Shown: positions 16,508-26,961, counted from the stretch's first letter. The stretch: 64,000 bases of DNA from Alistipes sp. (GCA_017546345.1 JAFYXB010000037.1:1-64000); one strand, 5' to 3'. Notes: generated by a model from the letters alone, not told the origin. Translations and numbers: made by a program.

Positions 16508-18361
16508 ATGTTTCTACCAACAACAGCTAAAGAGGTCGAGGCACGTGGCTGGGATGAACTAGATGTTATCATCTTCTCGGGCGATGCCTATATAGATCAT
16601 CCCGCCTTTGGCCCTGCCGTTATTGGCCGTTTGCTCGAGGCCGAGGGCTACCGTGTAGCTATTGTGCCACAGCCAAACTGGCGTGACGACTTGCGCGATT
16701 TCAAGAAGTTGGGCAAGCCACGTTTGTTCTTCGCTGTGAGTGCTGGTGCTATGGACTCTATGGTGAACCACTATACGGCCAACCTGCGTCTGCGCTCTAA
16801 TGATGCCTATACGGCGGGTGGTAAGGCTGGCTTCCGCCCCGATCGTACGGTAGATACCTACACCAAGATACTCAAGCAGTTGTATCCTCATACTCCGGTT
16901 GTTGTCGGTGGTATCGAGGCTTCGTTGCGACGTCTTACTCATTATGACTATTGGAGCGATAGGCTGCAGCGTTCGATTCTGCTTACGAGTGGTGCCGACC
17001 TGTTGGTCTATGGTATGGGCGATAAGGTCATTAGCGAGGTGGCACGTGCTATGCGTAATGGTTTTAATATGAAGCTGTTGCGCGGTTTGCGTCAGGTGGG
17101 CTTTAGGGCCGATGCCGAGTATGTGAAGAAGCTCTGTAATGGTCGCACTATCATTCTCAACTCCTTCGAGGAGTGCGAGGAGGATAAGGTTCGTTTTTGC
17201 GAGAATTTCACGCGCATCGAGCAGCTTAGCAATATGATGGAGTGCGACACCACGCTTGTAGAGCGTGCGGGGGATGACTACGTTGTCATCACACCTCCTA
17301 ATGTTACGCTTACCACCGAGGAGCTCGACCGCTCGTTCGACCTACCATACGAGCGTGCACCGCATCCTCGATACAAGGGTAAGGGCGATATCGCAGCGTG
17401 GGAGATGATCAAGCACTCGGTAAATATCCATCGCGGTTGCTTTGGTGGTTGCTCGTTCTGTACCATCTCGGCACATCAGGGTAAGTTTATCAATTCGCGT
17501 TCGGAACGCTCTATCTTGGAGGAGGTTAAGCGCGTTACGCAGATGCCCGATTTCAAGGGCTATCTCTCGGATGTTGGTGCACCTTCGGCAAATATGTATC
17601 GTATGCGTGGCCACAACGAGGAGCTTTGTCGTCGTTGTAAGCGTCCATCGTGTCTGCATCCCAAGCTCTGTCCCAATATGAACAACGACCATAAGCCGTT
17701 GTTGGAGCTATACCGCAAAATTCGTGAGATTAAGGGCATTAAGAAGGCGTTTATCGGCAGCGGTATTCGCTACGATCTCTTCGACGATTCGCCATATTTC
17801 GAGACGGTGGTTAAGCACCATACCTCGGGCCGCCTGAAGGTTGCTCCGGAGCATACAGAGGATCATGTATTGCGCCTTATGCGTAAGCCCTCGTTCGAAC
17901 TTTTCGAGCAGCTTAATAGCCGTTTTAAGCAGATTTGTCGTCGCGAGGAGCTTAAGTATCAGCTTATTCCATACTTTATATCGTCGCACCCTGGTTGTCG
18001 TGAGGCCGATATGCAGGCCTTGTCGCGTAAGGTTTTGGGACGTCTGCAGTTCAATCTCGAGCAGGTTCAGGATCTTACGCCTACGCCTATGACTCTATCG
18101 TCGGTGATGTTCTATACGGGTATGAACCCCTACACTATGGAGCCTTTGTATGTGGCACGTTCGCAGGATGACAAACGCCGTCAGAAGAGCTACTTCTTCG
18201 ATGAGAATGGCGCGCCTCAGCGTGGTGAGACGTCGCGTAGCGATGCAAAGCGAGTGCAAGGTGGCAAGGGTGGCTATAAGAGTGGAGGCCGTGCTACGGC
18301 ACAACGTGGCGGTAGGGTAGAGAGACCGCAGCGCGATAAGAAGTTTACGAAGAAGAGATAA
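16508..18361 (+). CDS. YgiQ-family radical SAM protein (UPF0313)
   Basis: A 617-residue radical SAM protein of the YgiQ family, whose physiological reaction is unknown to me. The N terminus (FLPTTAKEVEARGWDELDVIIFSGDAYIDHPAFG) is diagnostic. A cobalamin-binding-like fold covers about residues 20-200, and the cluster motif CFGGCSFC (about Cys312, Cys316, Cys319) opens the radical SAM domain. A second cysteine-rich patch, CRRCKRPSCLHPKLC, lies near residues 377-391 and may bind another cluster. The last 60 residues are basic and rich in Gly, Arg and Lys, which suggests contact with RNA, but this is inference. It belongs to the tgt-lptF-rluD operon. Confidence 0.92.
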   Translation: MFLPTTAKEVEARGWDELDVIIFSGDAYIDHPAFGPAVIGRLLEAEGYRVAIVPQPNWRDDLRDFKKLGKPRLFFAVSAGAMDSMVNHYTANLRLRSNDAYTAGGKAGFRPDRTVDTYTKILKQLYPHTPVVVGGIEASLRRLTHYDYWSDRLQRSILLTSGADLLVYGMGDKVISEVARAMRNGFNMKLLRGLRQVGFRADAEYVKKLCNGRTIILNSFEECEEDKVRFCENFTRIEQLSNMMECDTTLVERAGDDYVVITPPNVTLTTEELDRSFDLPYERAPHPRYKGKGDIAAWEMIKHSVNIHRGCFGGCSFCTISAHQGKFINSRSERSILEEVKRVTQMPDFKGYLSDVGAPSANMYRMRGHNEELCRRCKRPSCLHPKLCPNMNNDHKPLLELYRKIREIKGIKKAFIGSGIRYDLFDDSPYFETVVKHHTSGRLKVAPEHTEDHVLRLMRKPSFELFEQLNSRFKQICRREELKYQLIPYFISSHPGCREADMQALSRKVLGRLQFNLEQVQDLTPTPMTLSSVMFYTGMNPYTMEPLYVARSQDDKRRQKSYFFDENGAPQRGETSRSDAKRVQGGKGGYKSGGRATAQRGGRVERPQRDKKFTKKR

Positions 18362-18377
18362 TTATAATTTGTATAGT

Positions 18378-18635
18378 ATGAAGAGATTTATCGTAATGGC
18401 TGCGTTGCTTAGCTTTGCACTATCGTGCGGTACGCAGCAGAGTGCCGACCCCGAGCAGGAGCGTAAGGTGAGAATGGCGGGTGAGGCTATCAACGTGGTT
18501 AAGGAGGATGGCACGCTCAAGATTATTGCCAACGAGAAGGCTGTGCTACGTGAGGGCCTTGAGGCTGGTAAGCCCGCACCCAAGCATAAGTTCTCGGAGG
18601 AGGCTGTGACTTTGGAGGTTGTAGAGAAGGAGTAG
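18378..18635 (+). CDS. Small predicted lipoprotein, unknown function
   Basis: An 85-residue protein with a lipoprotein signal peptide: MKRFIVMAALLSFALSC, where Cys17 would be the lipidated residue. The mature part is short, charged and probably poorly folded, ending in VTLEVVEKE. I chose the ATG at 18378 over an in-frame TTG at 18369 because it starts exactly at a normal signal peptide. It is the last gene before the terminator and follows the YgiQ gene by 16 nt. I do not recognise a family. Confidence 0.75.
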   Translation: MKRFIVMAALLSFALSCGTQQSADPEQERKVRMAGEAINVVKEDGTLKIIANEKAVLREGLEAGKPAPKHKFSEEAVTLEVVEKE

Positions 18636-18666
18636 AGAGCCTTTAAGCTACAACATCTATAAACGA

Positions 18667-18700
18667 ATACTGCCCGACCTAAGTTTAGGTCGGGCAGTAT
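18667..18700. terminator. Bidirectional terminator
   Basis: A perfect 16-bp stem (ATACTGCCCGACCTAA and its reverse complement) with a 2-nt loop, followed on the plus strand by a T-rich run. It lies between the small lipoprotein gene and the convergent S46 peptidase gene and can serve both. Confidence 0.9.
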
Positions 18701-18720
18701 CTGTTTTATAGCAGTGCCTC

Positions 18721-20802
18721 TTACTTGATTGTCATCTCGTTGAGCAACCAACCAGCACCTGCATACTTCTCGATGATGAAGAGTACGTAGCGTACATCGA
18801 CACATATTGTGCGCTGTAGCTCGGGCTCGAAGGCGATATCACCCGACATAGCCTCCCAGTTGCCGTCGAATGCCAAGCCGATGAGCTGACCCTTATCGTT
18901 CATAATAGGCGAACCTGAGTTACCACCCGTGATGTCGCAGTTGAGAAGATATGCTACGGGAAGATCGCCATTCTTGTCGGCATAACGACCATAGTCCTTA
19001 GCTGCGTGAAGCTCCTTAAGACGCTCAGGCACGGTAAACTCTACAGGGTTTGCAGGGTTCTCCTTAGCAATTACACCATCGAGCGTTGTGTAGTAGTTGT
19101 AGACGATGCCATCTGCAGGGCTGTAGGGAAGGATGTTGCCGTATGTCAGACGGAGTGTGAAGTTAGCATCCGATGCCCACGCCTTCTCGGGCTGCATCTT
19201 CATAAGACCTGCGATATAGAGGCGGTGACCCTCGGCAAACTTATTATTTGAAGCCATTACAGCAGGCATAAGCTGGCGGTAAAGCTCAATAATTGAGTTT
19301 GCCAACTCGCTTGCTGGCTCGTTATTAAATGCCTCCTCGCGACCCTCCTTGTCAAGAGCCAATATAGCTGAGAACTTCTCGTAAGTTGTAAGATTAGAGT
19401 TGTCGTAGAGCCAATCAACATAAGCGTCGCTATTGCCACCAAACTCTGCGTCTATCTTCTCGTAGATTGAGGGCAGCAGCTCGTTATTCTCGCGATAAAT
19501 AGTGAACATACGCTTCGCCACTGCACGGTCAGTGTCGGCATCATAATCCTTATAGAAACGCTCTATATCATTCTGACCGAATAGAGGTGCCATAAGCTCC
19601 ACAGACTGCATAAACGCCTCAGAGAGGTACTGTATTGTAGCACTCTCTCGCTTAGCCTCACTCTGCGACTCGGCAATAAGCTGCAAAGCCTTAATGTAGC
19701 CCTCCTCAGGAAGAGTGTTGGCCTCAGCCCACTGCTGGTATGCCGCCTCCTGTGCCTGCTTCTTAGCCTTCACGTTGAGCTTCTCCACGCCGCGTGACAT
19801 ACCGATAGAGTTCTTCCAATAGTTTGCCGAACTTGCAAACTTCGCATCGTACTTGATACGAATTGCCTGATCAGCATCCATTCTCTCGCGTAGAATTGCC
19901 TGACGCTCGCCGCGTATGTAGATGCGCTGAGGGTTCTCAACCTCCAACATATAGTCGATCTCGTACGATGTCTTGTAACGCTCGGTAGAGCCTGGGAAGC
20001 CCATGATCATACCGAAATCACCCTCCTCGATGCCGTCGAGCGAGATGTCGAGCCACTTCTCTGCCTTGTATGGCACGTTCTCCTCAGAGTATGCCGCAGG
20101 GCGGTTATCCTTACCAGCGTATACGCGGAAGATAGAGAAGTCGCCCGTATGGCGTGGCCACATCCAGTTGTCGGTATCGCCACCAAACTTACCGATAGAC
20201 GAGGGAGGAGTACCTACCAAACGGATATCGGTATACACCTCGTGTACAAATGCAAAGAACTGATTACCACCGAAGAACGATGGGATGATGATCTGCATAT
20301 TGGGGTGCTCAGCCTCGAGCTTAGCGATAAGAGCCTTCTTGTTCTCGCCTACGATCTGCTCATACTCCTGCTGCGATGCCGTTGAAGGCACGTTACCCAT
20401 AATATCTGCTGTGACATCGAAGATGTGGCGTACGAAGCGTACTGAGAGTCCCTCTGCGGGGAGCTCCTCCGAGTTGTTCATCGCCCAGAAGCCGTCAGCG
20501 AGGTAGTCGTGCTCGACAGACGAGAGCTTCTGAATAGCGCCGTAGCCGCAGTGGTGGTTTGTGAAGATAAGACCATCGGGTGATACGATCTCGCCTGTGC
20601 AGCCGCCACCAAATATTACGATAGCGTCCTTGAGCGATGACTTATTCGCCGAATAGATATCCTCGGCCGATAGCTTGCAGCCGTGCTTCTTCATATCCTT
20701 GCTGTTCATCTTCTTGATGTAGGGCAACAGCCACATACCCTCGTCGGCAACTGCTGTGAGGCTGATGCTCACCAAGGCCAACAGTGTCAATAGTTTTTTC
20801 AT
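18721..20802 (-). CDS. S46-family dipeptidyl peptidase, DPP7-like
   Basis: Secreted or periplasmic serine exopeptidase that removes dipeptides from the N terminus of oligopeptides. It has a signal peptide (MKKLLTLLALVSISLTAVADEG) and, at 693 residues, the family's usual size. Family signatures are DEGMWLLPYI, FTNHHCGYGAIQ with the catalytic His, GGDTDNWMWPRHTGDFS, and GGNSGSPIMN with the nucleophile Ser629. Eighteen residues later is Gly647 (AFDGNWEA); in this family Gly at that place marks DPP7 (hydrophobic P1), whereas Arg marks DPP11 (Asp/Glu P1). That assignment relies on remembered numbering. It stands as a single gene between a terminator and a promoter element. Confidence 0.93.
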   Translation of the reverse strand: MKKLLTLLALVSISLTAVADEGMWLLPYIKKMNSKDMKKHGCKLSAEDIYSANKSSLKDAIVIFGGGCTGEIVSPDGLIFTNHHCGYGAIQKLSSVEHDYLADGFWAMNNSEELPAEGLSVRFVRHIFDVTADIMGNVPSTASQQEYEQIVGENKKALIAKLEAEHPNMQIIIPSFFGGNQFFAFVHEVYTDIRLVGTPPSSIGKFGGDTDNWMWPRHTGDFSIFRVYAGKDNRPAAYSEENVPYKAEKWLDISLDGIEEGDFGMIMGFPGSTERYKTSYEIDYMLEVENPQRIYIRGERQAILRERMDADQAIRIKYDAKFASSANYWKNSIGMSRGVEKLNVKAKKQAQEAAYQQWAEANTLPEEGYIKALQLIAESQSEAKRESATIQYLSEAFMQSVELMAPLFGQNDIERFYKDYDADTDRAVAKRMFTIYRENNELLPSIYEKIDAEFGGNSDAYVDWLYDNSNLTTYEKFSAILALDKEGREEAFNNEPASELANSIIELYRQLMPAVMASNNKFAEGHRLYIAGLMKMQPEKAWASDANFTLRLTYGNILPYSPADGIVYNYYTTLDGVIAKENPANPVEFTVPERLKELHAAKDYGRYADKNGDLPVAYLLNCDITGGNSGSPIMNDKGQLIGLAFDGNWEAMSGDIAFEPELQRTICVDVRYVLFIIEKYAGAGWLLNEMTIK

Positions 20803-20837
20803 ATTCGTTATATGTTAGTTAGTATTCTTGCTGAGAG

Positions 20838-20845
20838 CAAAGATA
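20838..20845 (-). promoter_or_regulatory. -7 element of the S46 peptidase gene
   Basis: TATCTTTG on the minus strand, 36 nt before the ATG at 20802. No clear TTG partner was found at the right distance. Confidence 0.55.
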
Positions 20846-20894
20846 CGTAAATTCATCGAAAATATCGCTTCGAGCACCACTTTTCTGCCACTTT

Positions 20895-20954
20895 TGTGTC
20901 ATTATGGCACTGCATCTACGTCGCGGTGTGACACAATGTCTTTATGGTGTGTCA
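20895..20954. promoter_or_regulatory. Three TGTGTCA boxes upstream of clpB
   Basis: The heptamer TGTGTCA occurs at 20895-20901 and 20948-20954, and in inverted form (TGACACA) at 20929-20935. The last two form a perfect 7-bp inverted repeat with a 12-nt spacer. The boxes lie 78-137 nt before the clpB ATG. No TAnnTTTG element was found between them and the gene. This could be an operator or an alternative promoter; the function is inference. Confidence 0.4.
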
Positions 20955-21031
20955 AAATTTCTTCTTTTGTGAATTGGCAAAACTTTTGAAGACACAATCT
21001 ACAAAATCGGAAATCGCTAAAACTGCAAGAT

Positions 21032-23623
21032 ATGAATATTAACACACTAACTATCAAGGCGCAGGAGCTATTGCAGGAGTCTATGGCTCTGGCGCGTAGT
21101 GCTAAGCAGCAGTCGTTGGAGCCGTTGCATATTCTCGCTACGGCCATTAAGGATGATGATTCGTTGGCGAGCTATCTTCTCGGCCGTGTGGGGGTAAACG
21201 TCGCTACGTTGCGTTCGGAGTGTGGCGAGGCTATAGCACGTCTGCCACGTGTCGAGGCTGCGGACGACAATATATACTTCTCGCGCGAGAGCTCGGCGCT
21301 TATTCAGCGTGCAACGGATCTCACGCGCCTCTTTGCCGACCGCTACGCTTCCGTCGAGCATATCATCGCTGCTATGGCTAAGGAGCGTAGCTCGGCACGC
21401 GACATTCTGCAGCGCCACGGCATCAGCGAGGAGCAGCTCATCGCAGCTATCAAGGAGTTCCGCAAGGGCGAGAGTATCGGCTCGCAGACCGAGACTATGG
21501 AGTTCGACGCGCTGGGCAAGTATGCCATAAATCTTAATGAGGGTGCGCGTTCGGGCCGTTTGGATCCTGTCATCGGCCGTGACGAGGAGATTCGTCGCGT
21601 GTTGCAGATCCTCTCGCGACGCACCAAGAACAACCCGATACTCGTTGGCGAGGCGGGTGTCGGTAAGACGGCTATTGCCGAGGGTATTGCCCACCGCATT
21701 GTGGATGGCGATGTGCCTGAGAATCTGAAAAACAAGGTGCTATACTCGTTGGATATGGGTGCTCTGATTGCGGGTGCGAAGTATAAGGGTGAGTTTGAGG
21801 AGCGTCTTAAGGCTGTGGTCAAGGAGGTTACCTCGGCTGCGGGCGAGGTGCTGCTCTTTATCGATGAGATACATACGTTGGTGGGTGCTGGCAAGAGCGA
21901 TGGCGCTATGGATGCTGCCAATATTCTCAAGCCTGCGCTTGCGCGTGGTGAGTTGCGCACCATTGGTGCTACTACTCTTGATGAGTATCAGAAATACTTC
22001 GAGAAGGATAAGGCCTTGGAGCGTCGTTTTCAGAAGGTTATGGTCGATGAGCCGACGATGGAGGATGCCATATCTATTATGCGTGGACTGAAGGAGCGTT
22101 ACGAGAACCACCACCGCGTGCGTATCAAGGATGAGGCTATCGTGGCCTCTGTCGAGCTTTCGCACCGCTATATTACAGATCGCTTCCTGCCCGACAAGGC
22201 TATAGATCTTGTTGATGAGGCAGCATCGCGTCTGCGTCTCGAGATGAACTCCGTACCCGAGGAGATCGACCAGCTTGACCGTCGCATACGTCAGCTCGAG
22301 ATCGAGCGCGAGGCGATACGTCGTGAGGGTGATAACGAGCGTATCACACGCCTCGATGCTGATATCGAGGAGCTTAAGGCTCAGCACTCGGCACTCAGGG
22401 CTAAGTGGCAGTCGGAGCGTGACCGCCTGCAGGAGTTGCAGCAGACGAAGGAGCGTATCGAGCACCTTAAGATCGAGGCGCAGCAGGCCGAACGTGCGGG
22501 TGATTATGGCCGTGTTGCGGAGCTACGCTACGGCAAGATTGTCGAGGAGGAGCGCCGTGTGGCAACGCTCGAGGAGGAGTTGCGCCTGACGGCCGATACG
22601 GCGATGATTAAGGAGGAGGTCTCGGCAGAGGATATCGCCGAGGTTGTATCGCGCTGGACGGGTATTCCGCTGAAGCGTATGTTGCAGTCCGAGAGAGAGA
22701 AGCTGCTAAATATGGAGCAGGAGTTGCACCATAGGGTAGTAGGTCAGGATGAGGCTATTCAGGCAATCTCGGATGCTGTGCGCCGCTCGCGTGCTGGTCT
22801 TTCGGATGGTCGCCGACCTATCGGCTCGTTCATCTTCCTCGGTACTACGGGTGTCGGTAAGACGGAGCTGGCGAAGGCTCTGGCAGAGTTTCTGTTTAAT
22901 GACGATCAGATGCTCACGCGTATAGATATGTCGGAGTATCAGGAGCGTCATAGTGTCTCGCGTCTTGTCGGTGCGCCTCCGGGATATGTAGGCTACGATG
23001 AGGGTGGTCAGCTCACCGAGGCTGTGCGTCGTAAGCCCTACTCTGTGGTGCTGCTCGACGAGATTGAGAAGGCTCACCCCGATGTCTTTAATATATTGCT
23101 GCAGGTGCTCGACGATGGCCGCCTGACCGATAATAAGGGACGCACGGTGGACTTCCGCAATACGATAGTCATTATGACCTCGAATATGGGCTCGCATATC
23201 ATTGCCGAGCGTTTTGCTCAGGCTGGTGCGGAGCCTTCGGCAGATGTTGTCGAGAGGGTTAAGGAGGATGTTGTCGAGCTGCTTAAGTCGCACCTTAAGC
23301 CCGAGTTCCTCAACCGTATTGATGAGATTGTTATGTTCGAGCCGTTGGGCCGTCGTGCTATCGAGGAGATTGTCGATATGCAGCTACGCGGTGTGGCGCG
23401 TATGCTTCGCGAGAATGGCATAGAGCTTATCTACACCTCTGCAGCACGCCACCATATCGCCGATGCGGGCTTCGATCCGCTCTATGGCGCACGCCCTATC
23501 AAGCGCACCATTCAGCGCGAGGTCATCAACGACCTCTCGAAGCGCATCCTTGCGGGCTCGGTGGACCGTAGCCGTCCGATACGTATCGATGCTGATGCCG
23601 AGGGGCTAACATTCGAGAATTAG
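21032..23623 (+). CDS. clpB: ATP-dependent chaperone ClpB
   Basis: Hexameric AAA+ disaggregase that pulls proteins out of aggregates together with DnaK. The 863-residue length and layout are normal: double Clp-N repeat (about 1-145), first ATPase domain with P-loop GEAGVGKTA (about 207-215) and [11 protein letters not shown], a long coiled-coil middle domain (about 400-530, rich in Glu and Arg), then the second ATPase domain with GTTGVGKTE (about 604-612), [11 protein letters not shown] and the sensor region GARPIKR. The middle domain separates ClpB from ClpC and ClpA. A single gene with its own upstream region and a strong terminator. Confidence 0.97.
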   Translation: MNINTLTIKAQELLQESMALARSAKQQSLEPLHILATAIKDDDSLASYLLGRVGVNVATLRSECGEAIARLPRVEAADDNIYFSRESSALIQRATDLTRLFADRYASVEHIIAAMAKERSSARDILQRHGISEEQLIAAIKEFRKGESIGSQTETMEFDALGKYAINLNEGARSGRLDPVIGRDEEIRRVLQILSRRTKNNPILVGEAGVGKTAIAEGIAHRIVDGDVPENLKNKVLYSLDMGALIAGAKYKGEFEERLKAVVKEVTSAAGEVLLFIDEIHTLVGAGKSDGAMDAANILKPALARGELRTIGATTLDEYQKYFEKDKALERRFQKVMVDEPTMEDAISIMRGLKERYENHHRVRIKDEAIVASVELSHRYITDRFLPDKAIDLVDEAASRLRLEMNSVPEEIDQLDRRIRQLEIEREAIRREGDNERITRLDADIEELKAQHSALRAKWQSERDRLQELQQTKERIEHLKIEAQQAERAGDYGRVAELRYGKIVEEERRVATLEEELRLTADTAMIKEEVSAEDIAEVVSRWTGIPLKRMLQSEREKLLNMEQELHHRVVGQDEAIQAISDAVRRSRAGLSDGRRPIGSFIFLGTTGVGKTELAKALAEFLFNDDQMLTRIDMSEYQERHSVSRLVGAPPGYVGYDEGGQLTEAVRRKPYSVVLLDEIEKAHPDVFNILLQVLDDGRLTDNKGRTVDFRNTIVIMTSNMGSHIIAERFAQAGAEPSADVVERVKEDVVELLKSHLKPEFLNRIDEIVMFEPLGRRAIEEIVDMQLRGVARMLRENGIELIYTSAARHHIADAGFDPLYGARPIKRTIQREVINDLSKRILAGSVDRSRPIRIDADAEGLTFEN

Positions 23624-23677
23624 GACTCTATCTTCGCCTTGGTCGGTATCTCTAATTTATAGAGGTTTCTATATAAC

Positions 23678-23710
23678 AAAAAGGTCAGCGCACTGAGCGC
23701 TGACCTTTTT
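23678..23710. terminator. Bidirectional terminator after clpB
   Basis: A perfect 14-bp stem AAAAAGGTCAGCGC / GCGCTGACCTTTTT with a 5-nt loop. The A-tract and T-tract make it work in both directions, ending clpB and the convergent BACON gene. Confidence 0.92.
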
Positions 23711-23732
23711 GGTTGAATGTTATAACGTCGGA

Positions 23733-26693
23733 TTACTTTGTGATAGCACCGATGTACTCACCTCTAACGTTTGAACCATCCTCGTCGATTACATCATAGT
23801 AGAATCTCTGAGTACCATCTGTGTTGTCCTCGATGAGAACATAACCAGATTTAAGCATCTTATTGTTTACCTTAGATGTTGAAAGACAGTAGTTAGTGTC
23901 TGTAGGCTTATTATCGAAATCTACGACATTGTATCTGCCAGCAGGAACCGATGTTGTAGAGTAAGCACCCTGATATGCAAAGAGGTCGAAGCTAATAGGC
24001 ATGCTACCAGCAGCCTTCTTTGTCTTACCGTTTACAATGTATCTAGTGAAGTCGTTAACCTCTTCAATGAACTGGATGTAAACCTCCTTCCAGTCAGTTA
24101 CAACCTGAGTTGTATCAGCGTACATAAAGTTCTTGACTGCGCCTTCCCACTTGAATGTAACTCTTACATCCTCCCAAGTCATGCTCTCGTAGTTTGTGAG
24201 CATCTGGGTAACGAAGTAACCCTCAACCTTAGCTGTCTGAGCCTCCTTGTTATTAACGATAGTAAACTCTGCATCCTTGATAGGAGACTGTCCACCCATG
24301 TAGTTGTCGCGATAAGTACTATCATAGTAGTTTATAGCCTCACCAGTCTGCTTAACAGTACCAGGAATGATAGTGCCAGCAGCTACTGAGTATGTGCCAT
24401 CAGGGATGAAGTTAGCGTGTGCTGTAGGAAGCTGGATAGAGATAGTAGTTCTTATCTCACCGAGAGTAGGATCCTGCTCGTAGAGGAAGAAATCCCAAAT
24501 CTGAGCACCTGTACGAGAGTTTGCAGCAGCACCAGTTGCAACATACTCTACGTCATCAGCGAAGTTATCCTTCTGAGTGAAGTTAACAGTTACGCTGCTA
24601 TCCATATACTTGATAGTAATTGTAGCTGAACGGTCGCCCTGTGTAGTGTGCTCGGGAACCTCGAATGTTACGTTACCACTAAGTCGAGAAATCTCCTCTG
24701 TTGCACCCTCGTTAGCTGTTGCAGGCTCATCCTCAGGAGTCTTCTCGTTTAGCTTTGCAACAAGAGAAGTGATCCAACCAGCACCATCTGTGTAAGCTAC
24801 GGTTGCCTCAGGCTCATTGCCCTCGATAGGGAAGAGTACATCGAAAGGAATTGTAACAGTCTGTGCAGTGTAATTTACAGACATTGTAGTAGCGTTGTCA
24901 GCCATAGATAGACGAGTTGTACCACCATCCTGAATCAAAGTAACTACGAATGAGAGATCGCCATAAGTTGCTGTGATGTGACCAGTACGCTCTGACTTAG
25001 TCTCAGTCTCGCTTGCGTAGTATGTGATACGGCACTTCTCGGTGTCGATTTCGCTGATTGTAAGCCAATCTACGTCAGCAGTAGCAGCAACCTCTACGCC
25101 CTTAATAGGGTTCTCGAGCTTGTAACCGATAGCACCCTCGCCACCAGCTGCCTTAACTGAAATCTCTGGCTTAGCAGGCTTCTGCTCGAATACAGGACCT
25201 GCAGCAGCCTTCTGCTTAACAGTGATCTCGGCCTTAGCCTCGCCACATGTAAGAGTGATCTTAGCCTCACGAGCCTTGTCGGTCTCGTTTGCAGCTACGG
25301 TGTAAGTTACCTTGTTGTTAGCAACTGCAACCACTGAAATCCATGTAGCAGCCTCGTCAGCCTTAGCCTCTACCTGTGCGCCCTCAGCTGCGTTCTCCAA
25401 AGTGAACGATGCCTCGCCATTGCCACCCTCTGCCTCGAACTCCTTAACAGCGTCCTCAGCCTTAACAGTGATAACAGGCTTAAGCTCCTCGCCCTTAGCT
25501 ACCTGCTTAACCAAAGCCTCAGCCTTAAGCTCACCATATGCAAGAGTGATGATTGCCTCGCGTGCCTCACCCTCGTTAGCAGCTACAGTGTAAGTAACCT
25601 TGCTGTTCTTCTCATCAAGAGTAGCCTTGATCCACTCAGCCTTGCACTCAACAGCAAGCTGTGTGCCCTCAACAGCGTTCTTAAGCTCGTATGTGAACTC
25701 GCCGTTGCCACCCTCAGCAGCGAACTCCTTAACTGCATTTGCAGTAATCTTAAGCTCAGGCTTAGCGTGTGCCTCCTGCTCAACAGCTACCTCAAGCTTA
25801 GCCTCACCATAAGTGATAACGATAGTAGCCTTGCGAGCCTCGAATGTGTTGTTAGCAGCTACAGTGTATGCGAGCTCAGTGTTAGCCTCGTTTACTGCAA
25901 GACCAGAGATCCAAGCAGCCTCGCACTTAGCCTCAGTCTTAACGCCCTCCTTAGAGTTGATAACCTCGAACTTAACAACGCCGTTACCGCCCTCTGCAGT
26001 GAACTTAGCTGTGCCCTCAGACTTGAGATCCAAAGCCGACTTACCCTCCTCAACGAATGGCTTCTGCTTAACAGTAGCCTCAGCCTTAGACTCGCCGTAT
26101 GTCAAAACGATAGTTGCGTTACGTGACTGTGCATCAGCGTTAGCCTCAACAGTGTATGTTACCTTGCTGTCAGCAGCTACTACAGTAACAGCCTTAACCC
26201 AAGCAGCCTCGCATGTAGCCTTAAGCTCAACGCCCTCAGCAGCATTCTTAAGCTCGTACTCGATAACGCCATTGCCACCTTCTGCCTCGAACTCAGCAGC
26301 CTCGCCAGCAACAACTACAACCTCAGGCTTAAGAGTCTTGCCTGCCTGCTTTACGGTAACCTCAAAGCTAAGAGTTGTGTAGGTAACAGTAACCTTACCC
26401 TCACGAGCCTCAGTAGCCTCGTTAGCCTCAACAGCGAAAGTAACCTTCTCGCCATACTGGAAATTGTTGATCCACTCAACGTTAGCAGTAGCAGCTACTG
26501 CCTGACCCTCAACAGGGTTCTCGAGCTTATAGCTGATCTCGCCAGTAGCAGCCTCAGCGCTAAACTCCAATGTCTCAGCAGATGTGAGCGTCAATACTGG
26601 CTCCTTTACCTCATCTACCTCTTTGCTGTCGTTACATGCCCAGAATACCAAAGGCAATGCAAGCAACATGAAAAACAAATTTCTTAGTTTCAT
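23733..26693 (-). CDS. BACON-domain lipoprotein, seven repeats
   Basis: A 986-residue predicted outer-membrane lipoprotein with the signal MKLRNLFFMLLALPLVFWAC (lipidated Cys20), followed by the acidic stretch NDSKEVDEV of a kind that can direct lipoproteins to the cell surface in this phylum. About seven BACON-like beta-sandwich repeats of some 90 residues follow, many with AEGGNG near the start, EAAWI or AEWI in the middle and a closing AxVKQ strand. The last 280 residues form a different C-terminal module with no match I recognise. BACON domains are linked to binding of carbohydrate or mucin, but a ligand cannot be named. The start at 26693 is set by the signal peptide. Repeats 2-4 match repeats 1-3 of the neighbouring gene. 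Confidence 0.85.
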   Translation of the reverse strand: MKLRNLFFMLLALPLVFWACNDSKEVDEVKEPVLTLTSAETLEFSAEAATGEISYKLENPVEGQAVAATANVEWINNFQYGEKVTFAVEANEATEAREGKVTVTYTTLSFEVTVKQAGKTLKPEVVVVAGEAAEFEAEGGNGVIEYELKNAAEGVELKATCEAAWVKAVTVVAADSKVTYTVEANADAQSRNATIVLTYGESKAEATVKQKPFVEEGKSALDLKSEGTAKFTAEGGNGVVKFEVINSKEGVKTEAKCEAAWISGLAVNEANTELAYTVAANNTFEARKATIVITYGEAKLEVAVEQEAHAKPELKITANAVKEFAAEGGNGEFTYELKNAVEGTQLAVECKAEWIKATLDEKNSKVTYTVAANEGEAREAIITLAYGELKAEALVKQVAKGEELKPVITVKAEDAVKEFEAEGGNGEASFTLENAAEGAQVEAKADEAATWISVVAVANNKVTYTVAANETDKAREAKITLTCGEAKAEITVKQKAAAGPVFEQKPAKPEISVKAAGGEGAIGYKLENPIKGVEVAATADVDWLTISEIDTEKCRITYYASETETKSERTGHITATYGDLSFVVTLIQDGGTTRLSMADNATTMSVNYTAQTVTIPFDVLFPIEGNEPEATVAYTDGAGWITSLVAKLNEKTPEDEPATANEGATEEISRLSGNVTFEVPEHTTQGDRSATITIKYMDSSVTVNFTQKDNFADDVEYVATGAAANSRTGAQIWDFFLYEQDPTLGEIRTTISIQLPTAHANFIPDGTYSVAAGTIIPGTVKQTGEAINYYDSTYRDNYMGGQSPIKDAEFTIVNNKEAQTAKVEGYFVTQMLTNYESMTWEDVRVTFKWEGAVKNFMYADTTQVVTDWKEVYIQFIEEVNDFTRYIVNGKTKKAAGSMPISFDLFAYQGAYSTTSVPAGRYNVVDFDNKPTDTNYCLSTSKVNNKMLKSGYVLIEDNTDGTQRFYYDVIDEDGSNVRGEYIGAITK
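25490..26335 (-). repeat. Three-domain BACON block, copy A
   Basis: Repeats 2-4 of the seven-repeat protein. They match repeats 1-3 of the neighbour at about 28400-29262 in the same order. Within the block, 25681-25730 and 28601-28650 are identical at 47 of 50 bases by direct comparison. Block edges are approximate. Confidence 0.7.
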
Positions 26694-26768
26694 AGTGTTA
26701 ATTATTAGGTTAAAAATTGTTTGTTTGTAAAATTTCAATTCTCAATGGCACTATTTCATGCAAAATTG

Positions 26769-26776
26769 CAAATATA
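26769..26776 (-). promoter_or_regulatory. -7 element of the seven-repeat BACON gene
   Basis: TATATTTG on the minus strand, 76 nt before the ATG at 26693. The nearest TTG (15-nt spacing) is closer than usual. Confidence 0.55.
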
Positions 26777-26896
26777 CGATACAAAATTACACAAATTTTT
26801 TTATTCTCAAAACAAATCGGCGCAAATATCTACGTAGTAGATGCGTATGGCGGTTGGGCGATATCGAGTAATTAGGCCTTCGACGTGGGGAAACAT

Positions 26897-26924
26897 TAAG
26901 GGCTGCCCCCGTGGACAGCCCTTA
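26897..26924 (-). terminator. Possible terminator after the four-repeat BACON gene
   Basis: Stem TAAGGGCTG / CAGCCCTTA (9 bp, 10-nt loop) located 38 nt after the stop at 26962. The following sequence on the minus strand is only mildly T-rich, so it is a weaker terminator than the others here. The rest of the gap between the two BACON genes is AT-rich promoter sequence. Confidence 0.5.
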
Positions 26925-26961
26925 TCGTTTAGAATGTAATCACCTATTCGGTGAATCAGTA

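Noticed and set aside
18369..18377. A TTG start that lengthens the small lipoprotein
   Set aside because: The ATG at 18378 begins a normal lipoprotein signal peptide; the extra residues would spoil it.
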